DNA of 33,394 nucleotides from Porticoccus sp047635255 (lineage in GTDB: Bacteria; Pseudomonadota; Gammaproteobacteria; Pseudomonadales; Porticoccaceae): contig JBLIIR010000007.1 in the NCBI GenBank assembly GCA_047635255.1, forward strand, positions 1 through 33,394, written 5' to 3'. Both the position numbers and the translations under genes were made by a program. Shown here piece by piece: positions 1-6,919 of the stretch. How positions within the stretch are numbered: position 1 is the stretch's first letter; each line of letters opens with the position of its first letter. A model generated the notes under the pieces. The model was given only the letters and a program-made list of their open reading frames with translations, did no database searches and was not told where the DNA came from.

Positions 1-175
1 TGCGATGCGCGCAGTTCTTGAGATTGCTGGAGTGCATAATGTTTTAGCTAAATGTTACGGTTCCACCAATCCAGTTAATGTTGTTCGTGCTACTTTTAAA
101 GCGCTGCAATGCATGAATTCTCCTATGACAGTTGCAGCTAAGCGTGACAAGACTGTCGAAGAGATTCTGAATTAA
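1..175 (+). CDS. rpsE: 30S ribosomal protein S5, 3' part (5' end outside window)
   Basis: This is the C-terminal part of ribosomal protein S5 of the small subunit, which takes part in decoding accuracy. The reading frame is open from base 2 and ends in TAA at 173-175. The translation begins MRAVLEIAGVHNVLAK, continues with GSTNPVNVVRATFKAL and ends in KTVEEILN, which is the characteristic S5 C-terminal domain. The gene sits directly before rpmD and rplO, the normal spc-operon order, with a 14-base gap to rpmD. The start and the N-terminal RNA-binding domain lie upstream of the window. Confidence 0.95.
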   Translation, partial: AMRAVLEIAGVHNVLAKCYGSTNPVNVVRATFKALQCMNSPMTVAAKRDKTVEEILN

Positions 176-189
176 GGTTAATTATCACC

Positions 190-378
190 ATGACGAAGAC
201 TAAAAAAATTAAAGTTACCCAAGTGCGCAGCACCAATGGTCGATCAGCATCGCATAAAGCGTCTATTGCTGGGTTGGGTTTACGCCGTATTAGGCATACC
301 GTTGAGGTGGAAGATACACCTTCAGTGCGCGGCATGATTAACAAGGTCCACTATCTAGTTAAGGTTGAAGGGGAATAG
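190..378 (+). CDS. rpmD: 50S ribosomal protein L30
   Basis: This encodes L30, a small protein of the large ribosomal subunit. It is 62 residues long, the usual length for the bacterial short form. Recognisable features are the basic N-terminus (MTKTKKIKVTQVRS), the stretch GLGLRRIRHTVEVEDTPSVRGM and a C-terminal beta strand (HYLVKVEGE). It lies between rpsE and rplO as in other spc operons. Its stop codon is one base before the rplO ATG, and its last codons carry the rplO ribosome binding site (GAAGGGGAA), so translation of the two is probably coupled. Confidence 0.95.
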   Translation: MTKTKKIKVTQVRSTNGRSASHKASIAGLGLRRIRHTVEVEDTPSVRGMINKVHYLVKVEGE

Positions 379-379
379 T

Positions 380-814
380 ATGCGTCTTAATACGCTAAGT
401 CCCGCACCAGGGAGAATTAAAGAAGCTAAGCGTGTCGGTCGAGGTATAGGCAGCGGCTTAGGAAAAACTGCTGGACGTGGGCATAAAGGTCAAAAATCTC
501 GTTCAGGCGGAAGTGTTCGTCCGGGTTTCGAGGGCGGTCAAATGCCTTTGCAAAAACGCCTACCTAAATACGGATTCACGTCTCGTATATCACGCGTGAC
601 ATCTGAAATTCGCTTGAGTGAACTAAACCAGATAGATGGTGATATTGTTGATATTCAATCTCTGCGTGCCGCAGGATTGATTAATAGCCACATTACTCGA
701 GCAAAAGTGTTTCTTTCTGGCGAGCTTTCCAAGGCTGTTGTTCTTAAGGGTCTTCGTGTGACAAAGGGAGCTAAGATTGCAATTGAAGCTGCCGGCGGCA
801 AGGTAGAAGAGTAG
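380..814 (+). CDS. rplO: 50S ribosomal protein L15
   Basis: This encodes L15, a late-assembling protein of the large subunit. The N-terminus MRLNTLSPAPGRIKEAKRVG and the glycine/arginine-rich extended arm (about residues 20-55, RGIGSGLGKTAGRGHKGQKS) are typical. The product is 144 residues, the same as in E. coli. The frame is open five codons further upstream, but the ATG at 380 is preferred because it gives the family N-terminus and follows a good ribosome binding site inside the end of rpmD. secY starts 6 bases after the stop. Confidence 0.95.
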   Translation: MRLNTLSPAPGRIKEAKRVGRGIGSGLGKTAGRGHKGQKSRSGGSVRPGFEGGQMPLQKRLPKYGFTSRISRVTSEIRLSELNQIDGDIVDIQSLRAAGLINSHITRAKVFLSGELSKAVVLKGLRVTKGAKIAIEAAGGKVEE

Positions 815-820
815 AATTTA

Positions 821-2143
821 ATGACGAAAGCCGGCATACAAAAACAAGGTGATTCAAAAGGTTTAGGTGAGCTTTGGGCTCGCTTGCGTTTTTTGTTTAT
901 AGCCCTTGTTATTTATCGCATTGGCACGCACATACCAGTGCCTGGTATTGATCCTGACCGTTTATCTGAATTATTTGGACAAAATCAGGGGACAATTGTT
1001 GGAATGTTCAACATGTTCTCTGGTGGTGCGCTGGAGCGTATGAGTATTTTAGCCTTAGGAATTATGCCGTACATATCTGCCTCTATTATCATGCAGCTAA
1101 TGTCAGCAGTGGTTCCTTCGCTCGAACAGCTTAAGAAAGAAGGTGATTCTGGACGTCGCACGATAAATCAGTATACTCGCTACGGAACAGTCCTATTGGC
1201 TACACTTCAGGCAATTGGTATGTCTGTAGGGTTGGCGGGCCAAGGTTTGGCTTATGCGGTAGATTTTAGTTTCCACTTTATCGCCGTCATTTCCTTGGTT
1301 ACTGGTGCTGTGTTTTTAATGTGGCTAGGAGAGCAGATTACCGAAAGAGGGGTTGGCAACGGTATATCAATGCTTATTTTTGCAGGTATTGTTGCAGGCA
1401 TTCCTGCGGCTATCGGACAAGCATTGGAATCATCACGTCAAGGTGAACTGCATATATTAGCTTTATTGCTAGTTGGAATTCTGGCGATTGCAGTCGTTTA
1501 CTTTGTTGTATTTATTGAGCGCGGCCAGCGACGAATAACAGTTAATTATGCCCAACGTCAACCAGGTCGAGGGCCGGCCCAGGCAAGCCATCTTCCACTG
1601 AAAGTAAATATGGCTGGCGTTATTCCAGCAATTTTTGCTAGTAGTCTGTTGTTATTTCCTGCATCTATTGCCCAGTGGTTTGGACAGGGCGCCGGCTCAG
1701 CAGATTGGCTGCAAGAGGTAGCACTTTTTATCGGCCCAGGACAGCCTTTGCACATTCTAATGTTTGCTGGATTGATTATTTTCTTCTGCTTCTTCTATTC
1801 AGCGTTAATGTTTAATCCTCGTGAGATGTCAGATAACTTAAAACGAGGCAATGCTTTTTTGCCAGGGATAAGACCTGGAGAGCAAACTGCAAAATACATA
1901 GATGGTGTGATGACAAGATTAACCTTGGTCGGAGGTCTTTATATGACTGCAGTATGTCTTTTGCCACAATTTTTAAATGTGTACTTAAATGTTCCTTTTT
2001 ATCTCGGTGGCACTTCGCTACTTATTGCGGTGGTGGTAACAATGGACTTTATGTCTCAAGTGCAGTCACATTTGATGTCGCATCAATATTCATCTTTGAT
2101 GAAGAAGTCTAACCTTAAAGGATATAGCGGTCGAAGTCGCTAA
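821..2143 (+). CDS. secY: Protein translocase subunit SecY
   Basis: This is the channel-forming subunit of the SecYEG translocon in the inner membrane, which exports unfolded proteins and inserts membrane proteins. It is 440 residues, close to the usual 435-445. Family signatures visible are the early segment RIGTHIPVPGIDP (about residue 38 onward), FSGGALERMSILALGIMPYI before the third membrane span, GVGNGISMLIFAGIV in the middle, and RPGEQTAKYID in the last cytoplasmic loop. Hydrophobic segments are consistent with ten membrane spans. It occupies its normal spc-operon place between rplO and rpmJ. Nothing looks truncated. Confidence 0.97.
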   Translation: MTKAGIQKQGDSKGLGELWARLRFLFIALVIYRIGTHIPVPGIDPDRLSELFGQNQGTIVGMFNMFSGGALERMSILALGIMPYISASIIMQLMSAVVPSLEQLKKEGDSGRRTINQYTRYGTVLLATLQAIGMSVGLAGQGLAYAVDFSFHFIAVISLVTGAVFLMWLGEQITERGVGNGISMLIFAGIVAGIPAAIGQALESSRQGELHILALLLVGILAIAVVYFVVFIERGQRRITVNYAQRQPGRGPAQASHLPLKVNMAGVIPAIFASSLLLFPASIAQWFGQGAGSADWLQEVALFIGPGQPLHILMFAGLIIFFCFFYSALMFNPREMSDNLKRGNAFLPGIRPGEQTAKYIDGVMTRLTLVGGLYMTAVCLLPQFLNVYLNVPFYLGGTSLLIAVVVTMDFMSQVQSHLMSHQYSSLMKKSNLKGYSGRSR

Positions 2144-2162
2144 TTAGAATAGAGGATTTATT

Positions 2163-2279
2163 ATGAAAGTACGCGCATCTGTAAAAAAAATGTGCCGTAA
2201 CTGTAAGATAATTAAAAGAAAAAGTGTTTTGCGTGTTATCTGCAGTACTGAACCCCGTCACAAGCAACGTCAGGGTTAA
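2163..2279 (+). CDS. rpmJ: 50S ribosomal protein L36
   Basis: This small gene encodes L36, 38 residues (MKVRASVKKMCRNCK... ending HKQRQG). It is the zinc-binding form: Cys11, Cys14, Cys27 and His33 make the expected CCCH zinc ribbon. An AGAGGA ribosome binding site lies upstream (around 2150). It sits between secY and the start of the alpha operon, as in most gammaproteobacteria. Keeping the zinc form means this gene could be a target of zinc-dependent replacement by a cysteine-free paralogue elsewhere in the genome; no paralogue is seen here. Confidence 0.95.
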   Translation: MKVRASVKKMCRNCKIIKRKSVLRVICSTEPRHKQRQG

Positions 2280-2292
2280 TTGAATAGAGTTA

Positions 2293-2321
2293 TTGATTTT
2301 TACTACAAGCAAAGCTATTCT
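2293..2321 (+). promoter_or_regulatory. Candidate sigma-70 promoter for the alpha operon
   Basis: TTGATT at 2293-2298 and TATTCT at 2316-2321 are separated by exactly 17 bases, so a transcript would start near 2328. The position, between rpmJ and rpsM, matches where the alpha operon promoter lies in E. coli. Each box differs from consensus at one or two positions. This is inferred from sequence only. Confidence 0.45.
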
Positions 2322-2325
2322 CTTG

Positions 2326-2404
2326 CGCCTTTTTGGGCTACTCCTGTTGCGGGAGTTATTTTAGATAGTAGGATTGCAAACAAATATTAAAGTGGAGTGA
2401 ACAG
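2326..2404 (+). promoter_or_regulatory. Possible S4-responsive leader of rpsM with hairpin
   Basis: The 5' leader that would follow the candidate promoter contains a hairpin with arms ACTCC (2340-2344) and GGAGT (2352-2356) around a seven-base loop, just after a smaller GCC/GGC pairing (2327-2329 with 2336-2338). In E. coli, ribosomal protein S4 represses the alpha operon by binding a pseudoknot covering this leader and the first rpsM codons. The local inverted repeats fit such a structure, but I cannot verify a pseudoknot by eye. Confidence 0.3.
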
Positions 2405-2761
2405 ATGGCCCGTATTGCCGGTGTCAACATACCTGATAACAAGCATGCAGTGATTTCTCTCACGTATGTTTTTGGAGTAGGTCGTAGTACTGCCAAAGCA
2501 ATTTGTGCTCGTGCAGGTATTGCTGAAAATATAAAAATATCTGATTTAAGCGAAGTTCAAATTGATGCCGTTCGGGGTGCTGTTACTGAACAGACCGTTG
2601 AAGGTGATCTGCGTCGTGAAGTTAGTATGAATATTAAAAGGCTGATGGATCTTGGTTGCTATCGCGGTCTTCGTCATCGTCGCGGCTTGCCTTTACGCGG
2701 GCAACGCACTAAAACTAATGCGCGAACCCGAAAAGGGCCACGCAAGCCCATTAAGCGATAG
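2405..2761 (+). CDS. rpsM: 30S ribosomal protein S13
   Basis: This encodes S13, a head-domain protein of the small subunit that contacts the P-site tRNA and the large subunit. It is 118 residues, the standard length. Signatures are the N-terminus MARIAGVNIPDNKHAVISLTY, GVGRSTAKAICARAGI (helix-two-turn-helix region) and the basic C-terminal tail with RGLRHRRGLPLRGQRTKTNA and RKGPRKPIKR. GTGGAG upstream serves as ribosome binding site. It is the first gene of the alpha operon, 12 bases before rpsK. Confidence 0.97.
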   Translation: MARIAGVNIPDNKHAVISLTYVFGVGRSTAKAICARAGIAENIKISDLSEVQIDAVRGAVTEQTVEGDLRREVSMNIKRLMDLGCYRGLRHRRGLPLRGQRTKTNARTRKGPRKPIKR

Positions 2762-2773
2762 GAAAGGATAAGT

Positions 2774-3166
2774 ATGGCAAAGCCCGACAAAAAACCCACG
2801 CGAAAGAAAGTAAAAAAGACGGTAGTTGATGGCGTGGCACATATTCACGCCTCCTTTAATAACACTATTGTGACTATTACGGATCGTCAAGGTAACACTT
2901 TGAGTTGGGCCACCTCTGGTGGTTCTGGATTTAGAGGGTCTCGAAAAAGCACTCCATTTGCTGCGCAGATTGCAGCTGAACGTGCTGGCGAGGCTGCCCA
3001 GGAGTTTGGGGTAAAAAACCTTGATGTAGAGGTTAAGGGTCCAGGTCCAGGCCGCGAGTCCGCTGTGCGCGCTCTTAACAATGCAGGATATAAAATTACT
3101 AATATTACTGACGTCACGCCTATTCCACACAACGGATGCCGTCCGCCGAAAAAACGTCGCGTATAA
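2774..3166 (+). CDS. rpsK: 30S ribosomal protein S11
   Basis: This encodes S11, which sits on the platform of the small subunit near the mRNA exit. It is 130 residues. Features are a lysine-rich N-terminus, the core AHIHASFNNTIVTITDRQGN, the stretch GFRGSRKSTPFAAQIAAERA, and the C-terminal segment VTPIPHNGCRPPKKRRV, all typical. It lies between rpsM and rpsD in the canonical order, with a strong GGAAAGGA ribosome binding site. Confidence 0.97.
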   Translation: MAKPDKKPTRKKVKKTVVDGVAHIHASFNNTIVTITDRQGNTLSWATSGGSGFRGSRKSTPFAAQIAAERAGEAAQEFGVKNLDVEVKGPGPGRESAVRALNNAGYKITNITDVTPIPHNGCRPPKKRRV

Positions 3167-3182
3167 AGAGGGTAGTAAGCAA

Positions 3183-3803
3183 ATGGCAAGATATCTAGGA
3201 CCGACATGTAAACTTTCTCGCCGCGAAGGCACAGATCTATTTCTGAAAAGTGGAATCCGACCCTTGGAGTCTAAATGCCATGCAGATAGTGTTCCTGGGC
3301 AGCATGGTGCTCGCCGCGGACGCCTTTCTGATTACGGTGTTCAGTTACGTGAGAAACAGAAAGTGAAACGTACGTATGGAATTCTTGAAAAGCAATTTCG
3401 TAACTACTATAAAGAAGCAGCTGTCATCAAAGGGGCAACAGGTGAGACCTTGTTGAGACTTCTTGAGCAGCGTTTAGATAATGTTGTGTATCGCATGGGG
3501 TTTGGTTCGACGCGCTCTGAATCGCGTCAATTGGTTGCTCACAATGCAATTCTAGTGAATGGCATAAAGGTTAATATTGCTTCATATCGAGTTAGTGAGA
3601 ATGATGTTGTAAGTATTCGTGAGAAATCAAAAAAACAATTACGCATACAGGCAGCACTACAAATTTCTGGACAGCGAACCGCTGTTGATTGGATTGAAGT
3701 GGATTCAAGCAAGATGATTGGGACATTTAAGCGTTATCCAGATCGTGCTGAGCTTCCGTCCGAAATCAATGAGAATCTTATTGTAGAGCTTTACTCTAAA
3801 TAA
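3183..3803 (+). CDS. rpsD: 30S ribosomal protein S4 (alpha-operon regulator)
   Basis: This encodes S4, a primary 16S rRNA binder that in E. coli also represses translation of its own operon. The product is 206 residues, equal to E. coli, starting MARYLGPTCKLSRREGTDLF and ending INENLIVELYSK. The S4 RNA-binding domain is about residues 95-160, with LDNVVYRMGFGSTRSESRQL. The frame is open upstream inside rpsK, but the ATG at 3183 gives the conserved N-terminus and follows a GAGGG ribosome binding site. rpoA follows after 49 bases. Confidence 0.97.
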   Translation: MARYLGPTCKLSRREGTDLFLKSGIRPLESKCHADSVPGQHGARRGRLSDYGVQLREKQKVKRTYGILEKQFRNYYKEAAVIKGATGETLLRLLEQRLDNVVYRMGFGSTRSESRQLVAHNAILVNGIKVNIASYRVSENDVVSIREKSKKQLRIQAALQISGQRTAVDWIEVDSSKMIGTFKRYPDRAELPSEINENLIVELYSK

Positions 3804-3852
3804 AATTTTTAAGATTTAAAAGCCAATTAATCGATAAGAGGCAGTTAGGGAT

Positions 3853-4854
3853 ATGCATACATCAGCAAATGAGTTTTTGACACCACGTACTATCGATGTA
3901 ACCGAGTTAAGCTCCACTCGATCTAGGGTCGTTCTTGAGCCTCTTGAACGTGGTTTTGGACACACCTTAGGGAATGCTTTGCGTCGAATTTTATTATCCT
4001 CAATGGCTGGATCAGCTATAGTTGAGGTAGAGATGGATGGCGTGTTACATGAGTACAGTAGCCTGGAGGGTGTCCAAGAAGACGTAATTGAAATTTTACT
4101 TAATCTTAAGGGCGTAGCTATTATCCTGCATGAAAAAGATGAAGTAACCTTGACGCTTACTAAAAAAGGTAAAGGCGTTGTTACTGCTGGGGATATAACT
4201 GTTGACAGTACATGCGAAATTACCAACCCTGAACATGTGATTGCAAATATTACAGCAGCCAGTGCAAAGCTTAATATAAAACTTCATGTGGTAAAAGGAA
4301 GAGGTTATCAGCCTTCTAATCTTCGCACAGATGACTCTGATGAGGATCGTGCTATAGGTCGACTGCAGCTGGACGCTACTTTTACACCTGTTAGGCGTGT
4401 TTCTTATGTGGTCGAGAGTGCTCGTGTTGAACAACGCACTGATTTAGATAAATTAGTATTAGATATAGAAACCGATGGAACAATTGATCCAGAAGAGTCT
4501 ATTCGTCGCGCCGCAACTATCCTGCAGCAACAACTGGCTGTTTTCGTAGACCTTCAGAGTGAAGGTGCTGCGTTGCCCGAAGAAGAAGAAGACCCGGTTG
4601 ATCCTGTTCTCTTGCGTCCAGTTGATGATCTGGAGTTAACGGTACGTTCTGCAAATTGCCTAAAGGCTGAAAATATTTACTATATTGGTGATTTGGTTCA
4701 GCGTGCGGAAGTTGACTTGCTGAAAACCCCAAATTTGGGAAAAAAATCTCTAACCGAAATTAAAGATGTGTTAGCTTCTAGGGGGTTATCTTTAGGTCTT
4801 CGTCTTGAGAATTGGCCGCCAGCTAGTATACGTACTGAAGTTGAAGTAGTTTAG
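3853..4854 (+). CDS. rpoA: DNA-directed RNA polymerase subunit alpha
   Basis: This encodes the alpha subunit of RNA polymerase: the N-terminal domain dimerises to start core assembly, and the C-terminal domain binds UP elements and activators. It is 333 residues (329 in E. coli). The N-terminal domain shows LEPLERGFGHTLGNALRRIL (about residues 30-50) and the C-terminal domain shows LTVRSANCLKAENIYYIGDL and TPNLGKKSLTEIKDVLASRG (about residues 263-310), joined by an acidic linker (EEEEDPVDP). A TTAGGGAT ribosome binding site precedes the ATG. It is in its usual place between rpsD and rplQ. Confidence 0.98.
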   Translation: MHTSANEFLTPRTIDVTELSSTRSRVVLEPLERGFGHTLGNALRRILLSSMAGSAIVEVEMDGVLHEYSSLEGVQEDVIEILLNLKGVAIILHEKDEVTLTLTKKGKGVVTAGDITVDSTCEITNPEHVIANITAASAKLNIKLHVVKGRGYQPSNLRTDDSDEDRAIGRLQLDATFTPVRRVSYVVESARVEQRTDLDKLVLDIETDGTIDPEESIRRAATILQQQLAVFVDLQSEGAALPEEEEDPVDPVLLRPVDDLELTVRSANCLKAENIYYIGDLVQRAEVDLLKTPNLGKKSLTEIKDVLASRGLSLGLRLENWPPASIRTEVEVV

Positions 4855-4937
4855 TTTTTTATCACTCCCAGCTTAAGCAAGCCAGGAATTTAAGAGTTTA
4901 TTGCTGAGATAGCAAAATTTTTTAAGGAAATAGAATC

Positions 4938-5339
4938 ATGCGTCATCGTAAGAGTGGTCGAAAATTAGGCCGCACAGGTGCACATCGTAGAGTCATGTTC
5001 CGTAATATGGCCACGTCTTTGGTTGAACACGAGCTAATAAAAACTACCTTACCGAAAGCAAAAGAGCTGCGTAAGATCGCCGAGCCCTTAATTACTTTAG
5101 CTAAAGTGGACAGTGTGGCTAACCGGAGGCTAGCATTTAGTCGCCTTCAAGATAAGGCTGCTGTAGGAAAATTATTTTCTGAATTGGGCCCTAGATACCA
5201 AGATCGTCCTGGGGGCTATATTAGCATTTTAAAATGCGGCTTCCGATCAGGTGACGCAGCACCAATGGCTTATGTTGGACTAATGGACCGACCAGAGGTT
5301 GAAGCTGTAGAGGTTGATGCAGAAACAGAAGATAGTTAA
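4938..5339 (+). CDS. rplQ: 50S ribosomal protein L17
   Basis: This encodes L17, located near the peptide exit tunnel of the large subunit. It is 133 residues. The start MRHRKSGRKLGRTGAHRRVM and the segment LVEHELIKTTLPKAKELRKI are family hallmarks; the C-terminal tail is short and acidic (EVDAETEDS). AAGGAAATAG provides a ribosome binding site. It is the last gene of the alpha operon and is followed by a strong terminator. Confidence 0.97.
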   Translation: MRHRKSGRKLGRTGAHRRVMFRNMATSLVEHELIKTTLPKAKELRKIAEPLITLAKVDSVANRRLAFSRLQDKAAVGKLFSELGPRYQDRPGGYISILKCGFRSGDAAPMAYVGLMDRPEVEAVEVDAETEDS

Positions 5340-5353
5340 TTTTTTAAATTTTC

Positions 5354-5407
5354 TTAGCTACTAAAAAGCCGGATATTACTCCGGCTTTTTAGTAGCTAAT
5401 TTTTTTC
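5354..5407. terminator. Strong intrinsic terminator after rplQ, probably bidirectional
   Basis: Bases 5354-5373 and 5380-5399 form a perfect 20-bp stem around a six-base loop (TATTAC). Its core is AAAAAGCCGGA / TCCGGCTTTTT, and a T-rich tract follows on the + strand (5400-5407). Because the G+C core is flanked by A5 and T5 on both sides, the element can also stop transcripts arriving on the - strand from the kinase-like gene, whose stop is 47 bases away. Confidence 0.92.
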
Positions 5408-5446
5408 TTGAGCCCAATCTTATTTGATGGAGTTTTGAGGGGTTCG

Positions 5447-6889
5447 TTACGACAGCGGGAGTTGTATGTGGAAGGTGGTCCCCACATCTAAATCAGAAGT
5501 GATCGCCAGCTGACCTTTGTGTTGCTCTGTAATAATAAAATATGAAAAAGATAGGCGTTTTGCCGAGTCATAGTTACAGCTTGCTGATTGGTTGGTAAAG
5601 AAAGGCTCAAAAATAAATTGCTGCTCTTCCTTGCTAACACCTAAGCCGTTATGTTGTATCTTGACCCATAGCGCTTCATAGCACTCCATAACTTTAATCT
5701 TTATTAAAGGTTCTGATTTTTCAGGCATGACTTCACTGATTGCATAACAAGCATGACGAAATAGGCTTAATACTACTTGTTTCATTTCTGAGGAAAAAAA
5801 AGGTATTTGGGGAAGATTTTCTTCATAGTCAATTTCAACCTTAATGTCACGAAATTTTAGACCAGAGGGAGAAGTGATTACCTTGCAAGCTAGCTCAAGA
5901 GTGTCATTAATGACAGAAGGAATGGCACCGAGTTGTTTTTTGCCACCCCTGCTAACAGAAAAATCTACAAGATTGTCAATAATAGCCAGAACTTGTTGGC
6001 CTCGTTGGCTGGCATCCAAGAGTAGCAATTTTAGTCCCTCCCCATCTTTATTTTTCAAGGAGTCTAGTTGTTCTATATTGGACAGTCCTTGGCTTAAATT
6101 TTCCAATATACACTGTAGAGGGAAATTGATATCGTGCGCCATAGTTGAGGCTAGCTCTCCCATAGAAGACATCTTGTCTCTTTGTATAAGCATGTTTGCA
6201 GCAAGAATGGTCTCTGTTACGTCATCTATCAAAACAACTACCCCGGTTGCTTCTTGTTCTCTAAGTGGATAAATAGTTATGTCGAAGTGATACTGGCCTC
6301 GCTGACTATGCTTAATTGTTGTGGCTTGATTCTGAGTTTGAGCATGGCTAATTTGTGCTGGGGTAATAGTTATGGCTGGATAAGTTTGCCAAAGATCCTT
6401 ACCTAAGGCCTGCGCAGAGCTGATCCCGGTAATAGATTCAGCTTTTTGATTCCATCGAGTTATTTTCCCATACTGATCTAAACTTATTAGCATGAGGGGC
6501 ATGGAGCTTAAAATACCAGCTATATATGACTCCGACGAACGAAGTCGCTCTGTTGTTGTTTTATGTTGTGTTATTTCGCCTTCTAAAAGTCTATTTGAAT
6601 CTTTTAGTAATTGGTTGTATTGATCCAGGGTAGCAGTTCTTTCTAATACGCGCTGCTCAAGTTGATTCCGTATTTCCTCGAGGGCTCTGTTCGATTGATG
6701 GGCTTGCCTTCGACTAAAAAAAAGCATTATAGCAGTGGTTGATAAAAGGATAATGAAGACCCCGCCGGACCAATTGGCCAGATGCTGCCAATTTGTATGG
6801 CCGTCTTCATTATTTAGGAAGGTGATCATGCCTGCATTTACAGGGAAAATAGGGGTTAATATACATAAATAATACAAATATTTTTTCAT
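5447..6889 (-). CDS. PAS-domain histidine kinase-like protein with degenerate ATPase domain
   Basis: This is a 480-residue membrane sensor of the histidine kinase family. In order it shows a hydrophobic N-terminus (1-20), a membrane span (about 43-58), a coiled coil (65-118), a PAS domain (about 118-230), a dimerisation/phosphoacceptor helix with AHDINFPL (His252), and a C-terminal HATPase-like domain. The ATPase domain has lost key residues: the N-box Asn is replaced by His379 (SLFRHACYAI), the G1-box Asp by His413 (HNGLG), and the G2 glycines by SAKRLS (442-447). The FEPFFT motif (428-432) remains. It lies 30 bases downstream of the atoE-like gene, so the two are likely cotranscribed; no response regulator is adjacent. 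It may be a pseudokinase or a phosphatase-only sensor. The family call is firm; the activity is uncertain. Confidence 0.85.
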   Translation of the reverse strand: MKKYLYYLCILTPIFPVNAGMITFLNNEDGHTNWQHLANWSGGVFIILLSTTAIMLFFSRRQAHQSNRALEEIRNQLEQRVLERTATLDQYNQLLKDSNRLLEGEITQHKTTTERLRSSESYIAGILSSMPLMLISLDQYGKITRWNQKAESITGISSAQALGKDLWQTYPAITITPAQISHAQTQNQATTIKHSQRGQYHFDITIYPLREQEATGVVVLIDDVTETILAANMLIQRDKMSSMGELASTMAHDINFPLQCILENLSQGLSNIEQLDSLKNKDGEGLKLLLLDASQRGQQVLAIIDNLVDFSVSRGGKKQLGAIPSVINDTLELACKVITSPSGLKFRDIKVEIDYEENLPQIPFFSSEMKQVVLSLFRHACYAISEVMPEKSEPLIKIKVMECYEALWVKIQHNGLGVSKEEQQFIFEPFFTNQSASCNYDSAKRLSFSYFIITEQHKGQLAITSDLDVGTTFHIQLPLS

Positions 6890-6919
6890 ATCTGAACGCC
6901 ACTCTCACAAAAGGTTATT

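Noticed and set aside
2693..3232. Long antisense open frames over the S13/S11 genes (and similar ones over rpoA, atoE and lptD)
   Set aside because: They lie wholly opposite genes with clear family identity, show no recognisable domains, and are best explained as shadows.
4901..4923. Small hairpin TTGCT/AGCAA with a following T run between rpoA and rplQ
   Set aside because: The stem is only five A+T-rich pairs and lies inside an operon that must be read through; the rplQ ribosome binding site follows directly.
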